64,000 bases of DNA. Source: Sisyra terminalis. Its lineage: Eukaryota; Arthropoda; Insecta; Neuroptera; Sisyridae. Below, piece after piece: positions 11,806 to 23,589 of the stretch. Below the pieces are notes generated by a model that worked only from the letters and a program-made list of their open reading frames with translations, was not told the origin of the DNA and did no database searches. Made by a program: the position numbers and the translations under genes. How positions within the stretch are numbered: position 1 is the stretch's first letter; each line of letters opens with the position of its first letter. Location: positions 49,228,001-49,292,000 of the forward strand of contig OY292278.1 of the NCBI GenBank assembly GCA_958496175.1, given 5' to 3'.

Positions 11806-13489
11806 AAAAAGTGTCAGAATGGAATAAGGGCATTAAATTTGGTACTTAAAAAGGTCTAATTATTTTTTTTTTGGACGAAATAAGAAAAGCTTCGATAACA
11901 AAAAAAAAAAAAACGAGAAAAGTTTCGTTGATGAAAATTCTTTCTATTAGGATTACAAAAATCCGCTTGGAGAACACACAAGCCAGGCTCAGACTGGACT
12001 AATATTCCCTTTTCATTGTACCCCTGGACACGTCATCATTTTCTTAATCCCCATACAGCCATCCCGAAATTGATTTCTTCCCGTCAATTTTATTATATAT
12101 TTATTAAGCATAAAAACCTCTTTCTTTCAATGGTGAGGCAAAAAGGAAAAAAAAATGTTTATCCTCTGCACAAAACATACCCCTACGCTCTCCTCATTCC
12201 ATTCTCCTCCACCGAATTGGAACACCCAAGTCGGCAAAGAACAAAAATTCATTCATATCCTTTTGAAATATACATATTTTTTTTTCATGGACCTATTAAC
12301 GCTTATAATGGCCTTAATTAATGGCTCGCGATCAATCATGACGCGGAAAATGATTCCTCGAGTTCTTTGACTGACCGGTCGTTGGTGGATGGCCGAGCCT
12401 AAGAATGAAAAATTTATCATAAATGACATGAATGTTATATTTTTTTTTGGAGATGTCTTAGAGATTTCAAAGGACAGGAAAAATACTTACGTCAATGTCA
12501 TGTCAGTGTTGGACTAATTAATTATGTGGTAGTGAGAACATTAAATATGGAGGCCGTCTGAGAGCCGACAACGGCAAATCATCAACCACCAAAACCACCC
12601 TCGCTGGTAAATGGACCACGAGTGAATGAATCTGGGACTAAAAGACGGCAAACTTAGGCCTCCCATTCATTCTTCAAAAAACTGATGTGACATTGAGTGA
12701 TTACAAACCGCGGAAAATCCGGGTGACAAGCTGGGTAAACTAGCCGGGGTAGGTGTGTCCCTAAAACACATTCGGCCATATTCGAAATTTTCGAAATCCA
12801 ACATATTTTCTGTGACCGAAACGGCGTTAAATAGGCATCAGCCAAATGACTCGCGCAATTCATCCATCATTCCATTGAATTCCGTTGCCGTCGGAATGTC
12901 TACCGTAAATAACATCCACAGAGGAACGATTAGAGTCGATTTTTACTCCCAAATTAGAAAATTAAATAATAATCAACACAAAGTACAAATCCTCAAATAG
13001 AATTCAGAAAAAAAGAAATACTTAATCAAAATTTAATAAGCGTGAAATACAAAACGCGTCTAACAATTTTTTCCTTTGCATTACATTAATTAATTAATTT
13101 TGTATTATGCTCCCAAAGTTTACAGCCACTTGTCTTGAAAATGCCACCGAAAAACTTGTGTAACAATTGCCGATTCTTCATGGCATCGTACGCCGAATGG
13201 ATTGTACGTGGTAACAGCGAAAAAAAGAGAAATTGAATGGTGGACAGTGATAAATTTATTGGAAAATATATTCGATGGAAAGAAACAGACGGGATTACAA
13301 GGAAAAAATGCTCAGTCATCACCGAAATGACGAAGCATCAACCTTTAACGATGTTCACAGCAAGTTGAGAAATTCAACCATCCATTTTAGACTTTGTGTC
13401 ACTTTCGAATGAGAAATTAGGATGGAAATGATGAAAATTAAAGCTATTAGAGAGAAAAATATTCAAGTTTGAGTCTGGAAAATAAAATT
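11806..13489. other. Unique sequence, no gene recognised
   Basis: The 12530-12960 part is less AT-rich but has no splice-flanked or motif-bearing open frame. Longest frames are 101 and 81 codons and lack similarity to anything I know. Confidence 0.5.
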
Positions 13490-13866
13490 TTTCTTTTAAA
13501 GAGGAATCTGTCCGGGTAAATGGAATGAATTTAAATTAATCAAAAATTTAAATCAAAATTATTACTACCAAATAGGAGCCAATTTTTGATAGATTAAGTG
13601 CTTATCATGATTTCCACATAGAAACTGGCCAAATGGATTTTTCCTTAAAAAAATAAATATTTGGAGCTGGGAAACTCAATTTTCTTGTCCTGTTCCCTTT
13701 TAAAGAGAAATCTGCCCGGATTAATGAAATAAATCAAGAAGTTATACATTTAAATCAAAATTATTACTACCAAAAAGGAGCCAATTTTTGATAGAATAGG
13801 TGCTTATTATGATTTTCATTCAGAAATCAATCAAATGGATTTTTTCTTAAAAAAATAAATATTTCT
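13490..13866. repeat. ~200-bp tandem duplication
   Basis: Copy one (about 13490-13665) and copy two (about 13695-13866) share ATTATTACTACCAAAWAGGAGCC and the following TTTTTGATAGA block, with several substitutions. It sits at the left edge of the Penelope-type region. Confidence 0.8.
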
Positions 13867-14241
13867 TCCTTGTAACCTTGTAACTTTTGAACCGTGCTAG
13901 ATACAAATAAAATAGTTATTACCAAAAAGAAAGCTAAGGATATTTTTGTATAAAAATGTTTTTTACCAATTTTCCATAATTGCCATAGTTTGGCCGAAGA
14001 TTGATGTCGAAAGTGCTAGTGTTTTTTTACATGAGATCATATCGGGCACTATATATTGCCAAAATTTTGATTTCTTGGCAAATTTTTGAGTTTTTGCTAA
14101 AAATTCAAATGGATCATTGAAAATTATAACTTATATTACAATTTCATCCATTTAATAACTCTTTATAAATTTTGGAACTTAAAACTAATAGTAGATTAAT
14201 GCAATATTCTTATAAATTTCCCGTTTTACAGTAGTTAAGTC

Positions 14242-14605
14242 CCCAGGAAAAATCATATAATTTAATATCATCAACCAATGAGAAACTCAAATTTAGATAT
14301 GGTTGTTCTCCAATGGTTTAAGAATTTTCATTATATTGTTGTTTGATGAAAATGCGATATTGAAGTTATTTTTCTTTAGGAAGTTGGTGATTGTAAAACT
14401 AAATATATTATCGAGATTTAATTTTGTATATTTTTTCTTTTCCTTTTAGTAGAGTTGGAAGAGTGTATTTTTAAGTAAATTTTTAAATTATTTTGTCTAT
14501 GATTGAGCTGTTGTATCCGTTAGTAGTGGCTATATGTTTAATTATCTTAATTTCTTCTTCACGAGCTTTGGTGCTAAGAGGGAACTTGATTAAGCTTGAT
14601 TAAGT
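14242..14605 (-). pseudogene. Penelope-like ORF fragment, inverted copy
   Basis: The minus strand reads almost the same text as 14690-14960 on the plus strand, including the part that encodes STKAREEE and ITNFLKKNNF-like residues. It carries stop codons (for example a TAA after the IVDKII-equivalent) and an insertion of about 20 bases. It does not reach the GIY-YIG part. About 75 bp separates it from its partner, so the pair would form a hairpin. Confidence 0.7.
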
Positions 14606-14680
14606 TTATATTTCTATATAACATCCATAAAACATTATTTCATCCAAAAAACCAAAAAAATTCCAGCTTACAACAGTCTA

Positions 14681-15148
14681 GTGTACAAAGCGATCAAGTT
14701 CTCTCTTAGCACCAAAGCTCGTGAAGAAAAAACTGAGATAATTAAACATTTAGCCTTAACTAACGGATACAACAGCTCAATCGTAGACAAAATAATATCG
14801 AAATTTACTAAAAAATCCATTCTTCTAACTCTACCAAAAGAAAACAAAAAATATATAAAATCAAACTTCAATAATATATTTTGTTTTACAATCGCCAACT
14901 TCCTAAAGAAAAATAACTTCAACAATATAATTAAATTTCTTAAACCTTTGGAGAACAATCAAATTACAACGAAAAATAAAACCGGAATATATCAAATTAA
15001 ATGTGGTTTCTGTGAAAATTTCTACATTGACCAAACTGGAGATCTTTTGGAACAAGATATAAGGAACATACACCAAAGAATCATGTCATTGGTTAAAATC
15101 TATAAAGTTTTAGTAACAAATTCACTGATTGGTCGAATTAAAGATTGA
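14681..15148 (+). pseudogene. Penelope-like GIY-YIG endonuclease fragment
   Basis: A 155-codon open frame. Residues about 98-130 read TGIYQIKCGFCENFYIDQTG, which matches the GIY...YIG pattern with the two-cysteine CxxC linker typical of Penelope-like elements (usual form GIYxIxCxxCxxxYIGQT). The G of YIG is D here, and the downstream catalytic part (R and H/E residues) is only partly kept as RNIHQR. Residues 1-95 correspond to the linker upstream of the nuclease, rich in Lys and Asn. The reverse transcriptase domain is absent, so this is a 5'-truncated remnant. Its reverse copy lies just upstream. The start codon is arbitrary, because the frame is a piece of a larger polyprotein. Confidence 0.75.
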
Positions 15149-15835
15149 GTTTTGTACGGTGTGCTATGATTGGCCCGTGCATTCTGCGCCATAACTACAG
15201 TGCCTTGATTTGTACAAAGTAAGCTTAGGATTTCTCGTTTAAATTGACTTTTGAGTACAGAACATTTAGAACGGTATTTCTTTCGACTTATAATTCATAT
15301 ATTGCAAAGAAAATGATTGTTATTTAAATAATTTTTCTTTATAACTTTTAATTTTAATCCGGAATTAATATTTGTCAATTTAAAATTTATTTTTGAGGAT
15401 GAAGATCGTTGATTTTGTATGGGTTATTTTTCTTCGCACAATTATGACCTTCGGTCTTAATAAACATCCGTATATTGAGAATCATAAAAAATGATTTCTT
15501 ATCAAGTATTGGGAACTTATTTTCTAATTCTAATTTTGATCATTATCGCGATCAAAGATCAATGGTCTTATTGTTTTTAAAGCGAAATTTTGACTTTCAT
15601 TTTGATAATAACTATTTTATTTGTATCTAGCACGGTTCAAAAGTTATAATGAAAAATTATTTTTTTTTTGGAAAATCAATTTTGGGTGAAGGATTTTTTA
15701 AGTTGAAATCATGTTTGAGACCTAATCTATCTATTAATAAAAAGAATGGTTTCTACGTATTTTTTGGAGAGTAAAATAATAAAGTTCACTTCCACGACTG
15801 TACTATATGGTAATTTGAACTATTTTTAATCAATT

Positions 15836-17060
15836 TTTTAGAATCAAAAAACAACTTCCTGAGTATTTTAACATAATCTCGTCCTACTTGGAAAACCGTA
15901 TCTTTCAAGTCAAATACAAATCGGAAATAACGACTCCTAAATAAATAACAGCCGGGGTTCCCCCAGGTAGCGTACTGGGACCTCTGTTGTATTCCCTTTA
16001 CACAGCCGATATGCCAAATACAACTTACGCATTAGTGGCAACATTTGCTGATGACACAGCCATCGTAAGCGCAGCAGATAAACCCAATAAAGCTTCGTTA
16101 AAGCTCCAAAAATACCTGAAAAAAGTAGAAAAATGGGCAAAAAAGTGGAAAATAAAAATAAACAACACAAAATCTACACATATAATGTTTACACTGCGCA
16201 GAAATATATGTCCACCGGTTACAATGGAAGGCACAAAACTATCGCAAAAGAGCACTTAGATCAAAAACTTACGTGGGCTGTACAAATCAAAAAAACTCGA
16301 GAACATTTAAATAAAAAATACAAAAAAAATGTACTGGCTAATGGCATCTAATGCACCATTATCAACAGAAAACAAACTTCTTCTGTACAAGGTCATCCTC
16401 AAGCCCATATGGACATATGGGATACAGTTGTGGGATACTGCATCCAAGCCCAACATTGAAATCCTACGAAGATTCCAATCAAGGACCCTACGACAAATAA
16501 TCGGTGCTCCATGGTATGTAAACAATAAAAAATACATGAAGATACAGAAATTCCATCTGTAAAGGAGGAAATTCAAAGATTTAGTAAAAAATATCTGACA
16601 AAACTAGACGATCATTTCAATTATCTCGCAATAAACTTGTTGGACAACAATGAGATGATTAGAAGGTTACAAAAATGGAATGTATTAGATTTGCCTGTTA
16701 GATTTTGTAACTAAACAAATATTCCTATTAACTATCTGTTGCCAAATTATTATTTCTTATTATATACCTTTATTTTTATATATTACTTATATATTAATGT
16801 TTCACATTATTATTAGAATTGTTATTGTTATTATAGACTATTATTATTATTCTTATTGTAATTGTTGATTGTTTTAATGATTGTTGTTATTGCTATAAGA
16901 ATTACTATTATTGTTATTGTTGCTATTGATTGTTAAAAATCTTTGTACTTTTACAGCACTAATCTACTGGGACTAGTGCTTACATGTGATTGTCTATGGA
17001 TTGAATGCACTTATTGCAACCCTATGCAGATTGTGCAATTTATTTGAAAATAAAAAAAAA
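15836..17060 (+). mobile_element. 5'-truncated Jockey-clade non-LTR retrotransposon
   Basis: Covers the last part of the reverse transcriptase ORF (15840-16714), about 340 bases of 3' untranslated sequence rich in ATT repeats, and an A-rich tail (about 17041-17060). It starts abruptly next to the Penelope-type region, as expected for 5' truncation during target-primed reverse transcription. I could not find a clean target duplication. Its 3' part plus about 750 bp of downstream flank is repeated at 42651-43893. Confidence 0.8.
15840..16714 (+). pseudogene. Jockey-type reverse transcriptase, C-terminal part
   Basis: Joined across frames this reads as the palm and C-terminal region of a non-LTR reverse transcriptase. 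Visible blocks in order are SYLENRIFQV (near 15880), AGVPPGSVLGPLLYSLYTAD (near 15950; the family usually has GVPQGS), the catalytic box TFADDTAI (near 16045), LQKWxKKWKIKIN-type text near 16130, ILKPIWTYGIQLWDTAS near 16400, and the C-terminus LQKWNVLDLPVRFCN followed by TAA at 16712-16714. A TAA stop separates TTPK from ITAG near 15943, and frame changes occur near 16250, 16325 and 16530. The endonuclease and early polymerase parts are missing. This is a dead copy; enzyme class is certain, Jockey clade likely. Confidence 0.88.
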
Positions 17061-17813
17061 TTCAGCAAATTTTTTTTACAGCTTCCAGGCATTTGATGTA
17101 TTATATCTGGTATCCCACCATATCATTTTGAAGACCTAATAGAAGCAAGAATAGAGGAGAAAAATAAAAGAGCGGTAGAGTGGATAGAAGGAATTAAGAA
17201 CAGTATTGGAATAGACTGACTGAAAAATTTTTCAGAAGAATTTTCCAACGATATGGAAGTTCATAAAGTCGCTCCAAATCTGAATTTGGGAAAATTTGGA
17301 TAATTTTTTTTTCAAATTTCTATTTGGAGAAAACAATTTTCTATTTTAGTAGCCAAATTTGCTTGGTGCATTCTAGTTTTTGGCAGCTGAGTTTTTTTTA
17401 TTTGAGATTTTTAAATTCGGGATTCCTCAGAATCCCGTTAAAGTTATCAGTCTTTAGATTTAACAAAAACAATTAAGTAAGAGGATAAAGAAAATGGTGG
17501 GCTGAAGAGTTTTGAACAAGAAAAAGGAAAATGAATACACCAAAGTTAAACTTTAGAAGTTATCTGCCAAGAAAAAAAATCAATTTTCCTTCTCTGAAAA
17601 CTAATTTTCTTCTGTGATTTTTTGTCGACTGCAATTGAATATTCCTTTAGTAAAATGAAAACAAGCCAATTGTCATCATTGCAGGAAAAATTAACAAATT
17701 TTCAAAGATACTTTATGGAAAAACATTTTTTTCATGTCCATAAAGTTGGGAAATGCTTTGTATTTTTATTGTTCCCAAGTTTCCTCTTTTCGCTTTTCAA
17801 CTGAAAATCGGCG
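16630..17813. repeat. ~1.2-kb duplication, copy 1 (partner 42651-43893)
   Basis: From the last codons of the Jockey ORF through its tail and on through about 750 bp of non-LINE sequence, this matches 42651-43893 closely. Within the non-LINE part, 17083-17215 looks exon-like: a T-rich run ending ACAG precedes text that can be read HFEDLIEARIEEKNKRAVEW up to a TGA. The second copy has a stop earlier in the same frame. I cannot assign that fragment to a protein. Confidence 0.85.
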
Positions 17814-20710
17814 ATTTCTTCAAATTAATTTTTTCCGTACCGGGAACAATTGGCATGTATTAATTAATTTTTCCGTTTCCATCCCTCGGGATTTTATTAT
17901 TTTATATGAGTGTATATGTTTTTTTTTTCAAGGAAAATGAAATACATTGTTTGGACAATGGAAAACTTTTGAAATATTTATCCTCATGTCCATTAAAAAT
18001 TGATGAATTTCCCTCGCCTAGATTGTGTTTTTCGTTGAACAAAACAAAAAATCCACAAAATAAATGCGGTCCAGAAAAGCATTTGAATAAAAATACCATC
18101 AAGTTCTTTCCTCTGGGATCATATATCAAAAAAAAAAAAAAATCGACTGAAAAAAAATCCGGCGAATAATGAAAATCTAGCTTCCAAATAAATATATTCG
18201 GTTCGGACGGCGGTGGACGGTGGTCAACGTAACACCGCTTCCGGTAATTGTAATGCTATCGGTTCCGGTCGGACGCAAATAATATATTCCGGGAATCCGG
18301 TCGGGAATGGGGCACCTCTCGCCGCCTCCTAGATTTTATCATTCCGATTCTAGCGAATAAATTATCAAGTGGAAGACGACGGTAATAATAACGCCACACC
18401 GTTCCGGAACATTGTCCTTCCCGGACACTGAAGACTTAGCACGACCGGGATCGCTCTCGGGATCGCTATCACAACGGAAGCGATTAGCCTAAACACAGAG
18501 CATCCAACCCTCGGAATTAGAATGCCAAAATCCCTCATCACATATCAGATCATCCATAAAAATATTTCTGGGCAAGCTGAACTCCATAGCATGGTGAGGG
18601 ACCACTGACCAAAACCGGCCGCACCGGACATGAGCAGTTATTTTTTTTAACTATTCCTCCATAAGACGGAGAATGCTTTCCGTTTCCGAATCGCATAAAA
18701 TCATTTTCGGCGACCATTCAACCCAACATTAACCAAAATACTTCCGTGCAAATTCATGTAGTATCAAACCGAAATTTTTTCAGCGTTTGAAACATTTTTT
18801 TCGTTTCGGCGATATTTTCATCGAAAAAAAACTAGGGAAGCAAAAACGGGAATGAGAATGGGCGATGCCGAGTGAAATTACAGAGCATAAAACAGAGAGC
18901 AAGTGACTTGGGTTTTTATCACGATTTTTTATGACCGCAATGCCATAAATCAGGCAGCGGGATGAAGAAGATGAGCCCGGTTAGTCCCGGGTACGGGAAT
19001 GGGGGAATGACGACATATTATAGCGAACGAGGAGATCTTGTACGTTGGGGTCGTTGTCGTGGCGAAATCTACGTGTTTGCGCTGTTTTTTATGGCGGTTT
19101 CTGCAAAGGGGGGACCGACAGTTGGAATTGGACTTACAAATTTATATGACCGGGTCGAATCGGCGAATCGGGGATGATGCAGGGGATGCTCGGTGATTTT
19201 TTCATGTTTCACATATTTATTATTATTTGCCCTAAAAAATTTATCACATATGAGCACGAAGACATTCCGAAGAATGAACAGAAGGGGTGCCAGAGGGTTG
19301 AATAATTTATTCTTTACTAGAATTACTAAAATTTTGCCTTTTTCAAGTTTTACTGTGGATAAATTAAATCCAATTTTCATCATAAATTTAAGAAGTTCCT
19401 TAATGGATTTATTTATTATTATTACATTAATGAATTTTTGTGTAAAAAAATCGGTTTTTAAATTTTTTCAATATGACGTACCGTTTTTTTTTTAAATTTA
19501 AAAGACTCAAAACTTTAAAGGAAATAGGATGGGGAATTCAAAAAAAAATAGTTTCGTGATTGTACCAAAATTTTATCATGGTTAAAAATTAAAATTAAAA
19601 GAAAATGCCCTCTTTTTTAAGGATTTTATCAACCGATAAAGCTCTTAATTTTTTTTCTCGAAGCTACCATCAGCCCCTTTAACATATCCAAAATTCAAAT
19701 AACTCGATTGACAAGTTTCTGAGAAATTTTTTTTTTCTGATTTCCAGCTTTTTTCGATTTTTGAAGAAACGGTAATACATAGGAATCTGAAACTTGCCAA
19801 ATCAATGTATCTTAATAGTATCAACATACCCCGAAATTATAAACCAAATACCCCCTAGGGCCGATTCACTATACTTATCTCTATACTACTAAAATTAAGA
19901 GTGGATAATGATTAAAGAAAATTTGATCCCAGCATAATGAAATATTTTTTTAAAATAATGGAAAATAGCTGTGCTTTTAAGCTTTGAAGATATTTAAGCT
20001 TTGAATTAAAAATAAAGTAGAAAAAAAATAGATCACAAGAAAATAATTTTCCTTAATTTAAAATCTCTATGTTATTTGAACTATTGGTTCCATTACATTC
20101 CAATAAATTTAGGTGATAGAGCTTTCAATTTCAATATTGATTAAAAAAATAGAGAATATCAATAGAAAATATCAATAGAAAATTTATCTGTATTGTTATT
20201 AGATGAATTTTTATATCAGTTCTACCCGAAAACTTATGCAAAATATGAGATGAAGACTTTTAAAGTGCAACAATAGAAAAATTGATTTTTTTTCTCAATT
20301 TCAGCGACTAATAAGACCTCAGTGCAATAATGAAGGTTTTTTTTTTTAAGTGACCGGATGAACGGCCATCTTGTGGTTAAGAATGTGTTGGCGACAATAA
20401 TATTAGGCCAATCACGTGTGTCGTCCCCCTCAGGACATGTTCAATGAAAGGTAGTCGTGTCTTAAGGCAAACGAGACTAGACTACGTAATGCAGATTATC
20501 GTTTAATACATTTTCAATGAGAACATCTTGAATAAACCAGCGGCTCTCAACAATAGGATCACACAAATATTAACAACAACAACGAACGACAAAGCTTTTT
20601 TCCTTCGAAAACAGAAGACTTACATATTTTTGTGTTTTCTTAGCTATTTGTTAGGTCAATGGCACTGAATCAAAAGCTTTGGCCTTTGATTAGGCACATG
20701 TTTTCATTTA
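17814..20710. other. Unique sequence, no gene recognised
   Basis: A GC-richer block rich in CCGG/TTCCGG words lies at 18180-18560 and again near 18960-19180. It has no convincing open frame. It may be regulatory or an old exon-free intron; nothing further is visible. Confidence 0.45.
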
Positions 20711-20725
20711 TGCCACCAGGTGGCA
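20711..20725. promoter_or_regulatory. CTCF-like insulator motif
   Basis: TGCCACCAGGTGGCA contains CCACCAGGTGGCA, matching the CTCF core consensus CCASYAGRKGGCRS at all but the last position. It is also a perfect 7-bp inverted repeat around one A. CTCF is conserved in most insects. A single motif match in 64 kb could be chance; occupancy is not shown. Confidence 0.4.
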
Positions 20726-21367
20726 TTAACAATCGCAGGGCTTCACTGGTTGTGAAAAAGCTTTTGTTTGATGCATATTCGATTAGAGTTTGTTTGTTTG
20801 CACGTTCAAAACATACGAACACCCACTGTTTACTCTCTGTATACAAATGAAAGCTCAAAATTATTTTCCAATTATCAAAGTTAATGTCGAAATTAATTTA
20901 ATTAATTTGGTAAAAATAAGCTTTAGAAAAAAGCATAGTTTTTCTTTTCTGACCATAAAGCTTCCAAAAAAATCTTTCAGATCAATTAAAGCTCTTTGTT
21001 GTTGAGCTTCTAAAATGTAACAAATGATACCTAGATTAGTTTAAAACTAATTAATATTTTTTTTCCGAAAAAAGTCTTAAAAATTGGTACTCTCATTCCT
21101 GAGCTTTTAATGATTCGATTTGGTTCTACTAAAAAATTGATGAAAGTTGTTGAAATGAATTGATTTTATGTAAACATTTGGTACTTCTGGTTGGTACTCA
21201 TAAAGTAGAGAAGCCGGGGCGGCGGCTACTGTCGTAATTCTCGCCTTGTTACGGTATTTCAGTCACGTACATCTGCTTGTACAAGGACCAATAGATACAG
21301 ATCTAAATAAATAGTAAGTGCGGAACGAGACTAGAAAGAAAACGTGATGAAAACACATCACATATAT

Positions 21368-22277
21368 ATTAGACTGATTCAAAAAAAATGATGATTTTTT
21401 TTTTTTAATTATATCGAAAATATTTTTGGGAATGACAAAAAAAATCCTGTGAAAGTTTAAGCTCTTAAAATTGATATTAAGAAGTGCCGTATCGCAAATT
21501 TCGATTTTCCATTTAAATAACATGGAAACAATATTCTCTTGCACTTTAGAATTTTATAGCTCACGTTGGTGACAATATTTCGGATTGACCAAGGTATATT
21601 CTTGTAAAAAATTGAACGATCTACAAAAAAGGTCTGTTACAAGTTTTTGATATATTTATTCCTTCAAAAGTTATTCGAGGTCAAAGTTGAACTAAATAGA
21701 AATTTTAATATTTTTTCAATTTTTTGACGCAACCATCAATTTTATGAGAAAATTTTATAGTACATTTTTTGTAGAGCACTTTTTTCCTATAACTTATCTC
21801 TATAAAAGTTTTGGATATTTTCCACAAGTCCTAAGTTATTTAATTGTAATAAAAAAAAAATATTTTTATGTTAAAAATATAATATTTCAGGGAATTCTCA
21901 GTTTAATGCATATAGCTTAGGACCTGTGAAAAATATCAAAAACCTTTAAAGAGAGAAGTTATAGAAAAAAAGTACTCTACAAAAAAAAAACTATAAAATT
22001 TTCTCATAAAATTGATGGTTGCGTCAAAAAATTGAAAAAATATTAAAATTTCTTTTTAGCTCAACTTTCACCTCGAATAACTTTTGAAGGAATTAATTTA
22101 TCAAAAACTTGTTGGAGACCTTTCCTGTAGATCGTTCAATTTTCTACAAGAATATATCTTGGTCACTCCGAAATATTGTCACCAACGTGAGCTATAAAAT
22201 TCCAAAGTGCAAGAGAATATTGTTGCCATGTTATTTAAATGGAAAATCGAAACTTGCGATGCGGCACCTCTTAATAT
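21368..22277. mobile_element. Foldback element, family B, first unit
   Basis: Begins ATTAGACTGATTCAAA and folds back on itself around 21870, with arms of about 440 bp that include CTCACGTTGGTGACAATATT. The right terminal repeat is cut short and passes directly into the left end of the next unit at 22278. No coding capacity. Small open frames beginning KNISWSFRNI are translations of the arm and recur wherever the arm does. Confidence 0.8.
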
Positions 22278-22922
22278 ATTAGACTGATTCAAAGAAATGA
22301 TGATTTTTTTTTTTAATTATATCGAAAATATTGGGAATGACAAAAAAAAATCCTGTGAAAGTTTAAGCCCTTAATATTAATATTAAGAGGTGTCGTATCG
22401 CAAAGTTCGATTTTCCATTTAAATAACAAGGAAACAATATTCTCTTGCACTTTGGAATTTTATAGCTCACGTTGGTGAAAATATTTCGGAATGACCAAGA
22501 TATATTCTTGTAGGAAATTAAACGATCAATTGATAACAATTGATACAATTGATAATTGCGTCAATAAATTGAAAAAATATTAAAATTTCTCTTTAGTTCA
22601 ACTTTGACCTTAAATAACTTTTGAAGAAATAAATACATCAAAAACTTGTTAGAGACCTTTTTTGTAGATCAAAATATTTTCTACAAGAATATATCTTGGT
22701 CATTCCGAAATATTGTCACCAACGTGAGCTATAAAATTCCAAAGTGCAAGAGAATATTGTTCCCATGTTATTTAAATGGAAAATCGAAGTTTGCGATGCG
22801 GCACCTCTTAATATTAATATTAAGAGCTTAAACTTACACAGGATTTTTATTTTGTCATTTCCAACAATATTTTCGATATAATTAAGAAAAAAAAATCTTA
22901 TTTTTTTTTGAATCAGTCTAAT
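22278..22922. mobile_element. Foldback element, family B, second unit
   Basis: Same ends as the first unit (ATTAGACTGATTC at left, GAATCAGTCTAAT at right) and the same arms, but the middle is deleted and replaced by short AATTGATA repeats near 22525-22555. With the preceding unit it forms a head-to-tail dimer, like an element that inserted into the end of its own kind. Confidence 0.8.
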
Positions 22923-23589
22923 ATACATACAAAACAAGTATGAGTACAAATTTTCACCAAAACTAAATTTCGGAAAAAAAATTCCCACCAATCTGATGAC
23001 TTTTCCGAAATAATTGTTTTCCATTGATCACATTTTTCATCGTATACAATTACCAAGTCCGCGTGTGAGAGATGCTGCATCATGAACGATCTCATTTCGT
23101 TGAGATTATCGGTTAGAATCGATCGATCGATCAAACGGTGGTTTTTGTTCGTCTATAATCGAATTTTACGTACAATTTGTTTCATATTAGCGTAAACGTA
23201 CGTGACGTGGACAAACCATATAAAATGTGAGGAGGAGGAAGGGGTGGAGGAGAAGGTGCGGACAAGAGTTTAATAGGAAAAGTAAGAAAGAAGTGCAGCG
23301 AAAAAATGCAGTTTAACAAGGTTCTCATCGAAACGTTTTTTTTTTTCGTTTATTGTTTTGTGATGGAAAATTTCGAAATTCAACTGCATTTTTTTCTCAC
23401 GTGGGAAACGTTGGTGTTTTCAAGCAAATGTATGCATTTCAATGGAAATTTTTATTGATCAAAAAAATTGATTTAAATCTTCATAAATCGAATGATGAGT
23501 TGAATAGTTTCGGGTTTGCGTTTTTTCATGGAAGGGGGGGGGGTAATGATTTAATTTAGGTAATGATTTGGGGTTTGATTTTAAACACC
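22923..23589. other. Unique sequence, no gene recognised
   Basis: Contains a short TCGA/ATCG run near 23118-23132 and nothing recognisable as a gene. Confidence 0.5.

Larger units (their letters stand above)
13867..15660. mobile_element. Penelope-like element, inverted pair, decayed
   Basis: The outer borders are inverted copies of each other: GAACCGTGCTAGATACAAAT near 13890-13910 recurs in reverse complement near 15620-15645. Inside, coding fragments run head to head: minus at about 14242-14605, plus at 14681-15148. The plus fragment contains a GIY-YIG endonuclease signature, the nuclease that Penelope-like retroelements carry after their reverse transcriptase. No reverse transcriptase part remains. 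Near 13996 the text CCGAAGATTGATGTCGAAAGT resembles the terminal-repeat motifs of this class. Confidence 0.7.

Noticed and set aside
22363..22831. Two similar 61-codon frames on opposite strands beginning KNISWSFRNI or ending HLLILILRA
   Set aside because: They are translations of the inverted arms of foldback family B, which explains their similarity.
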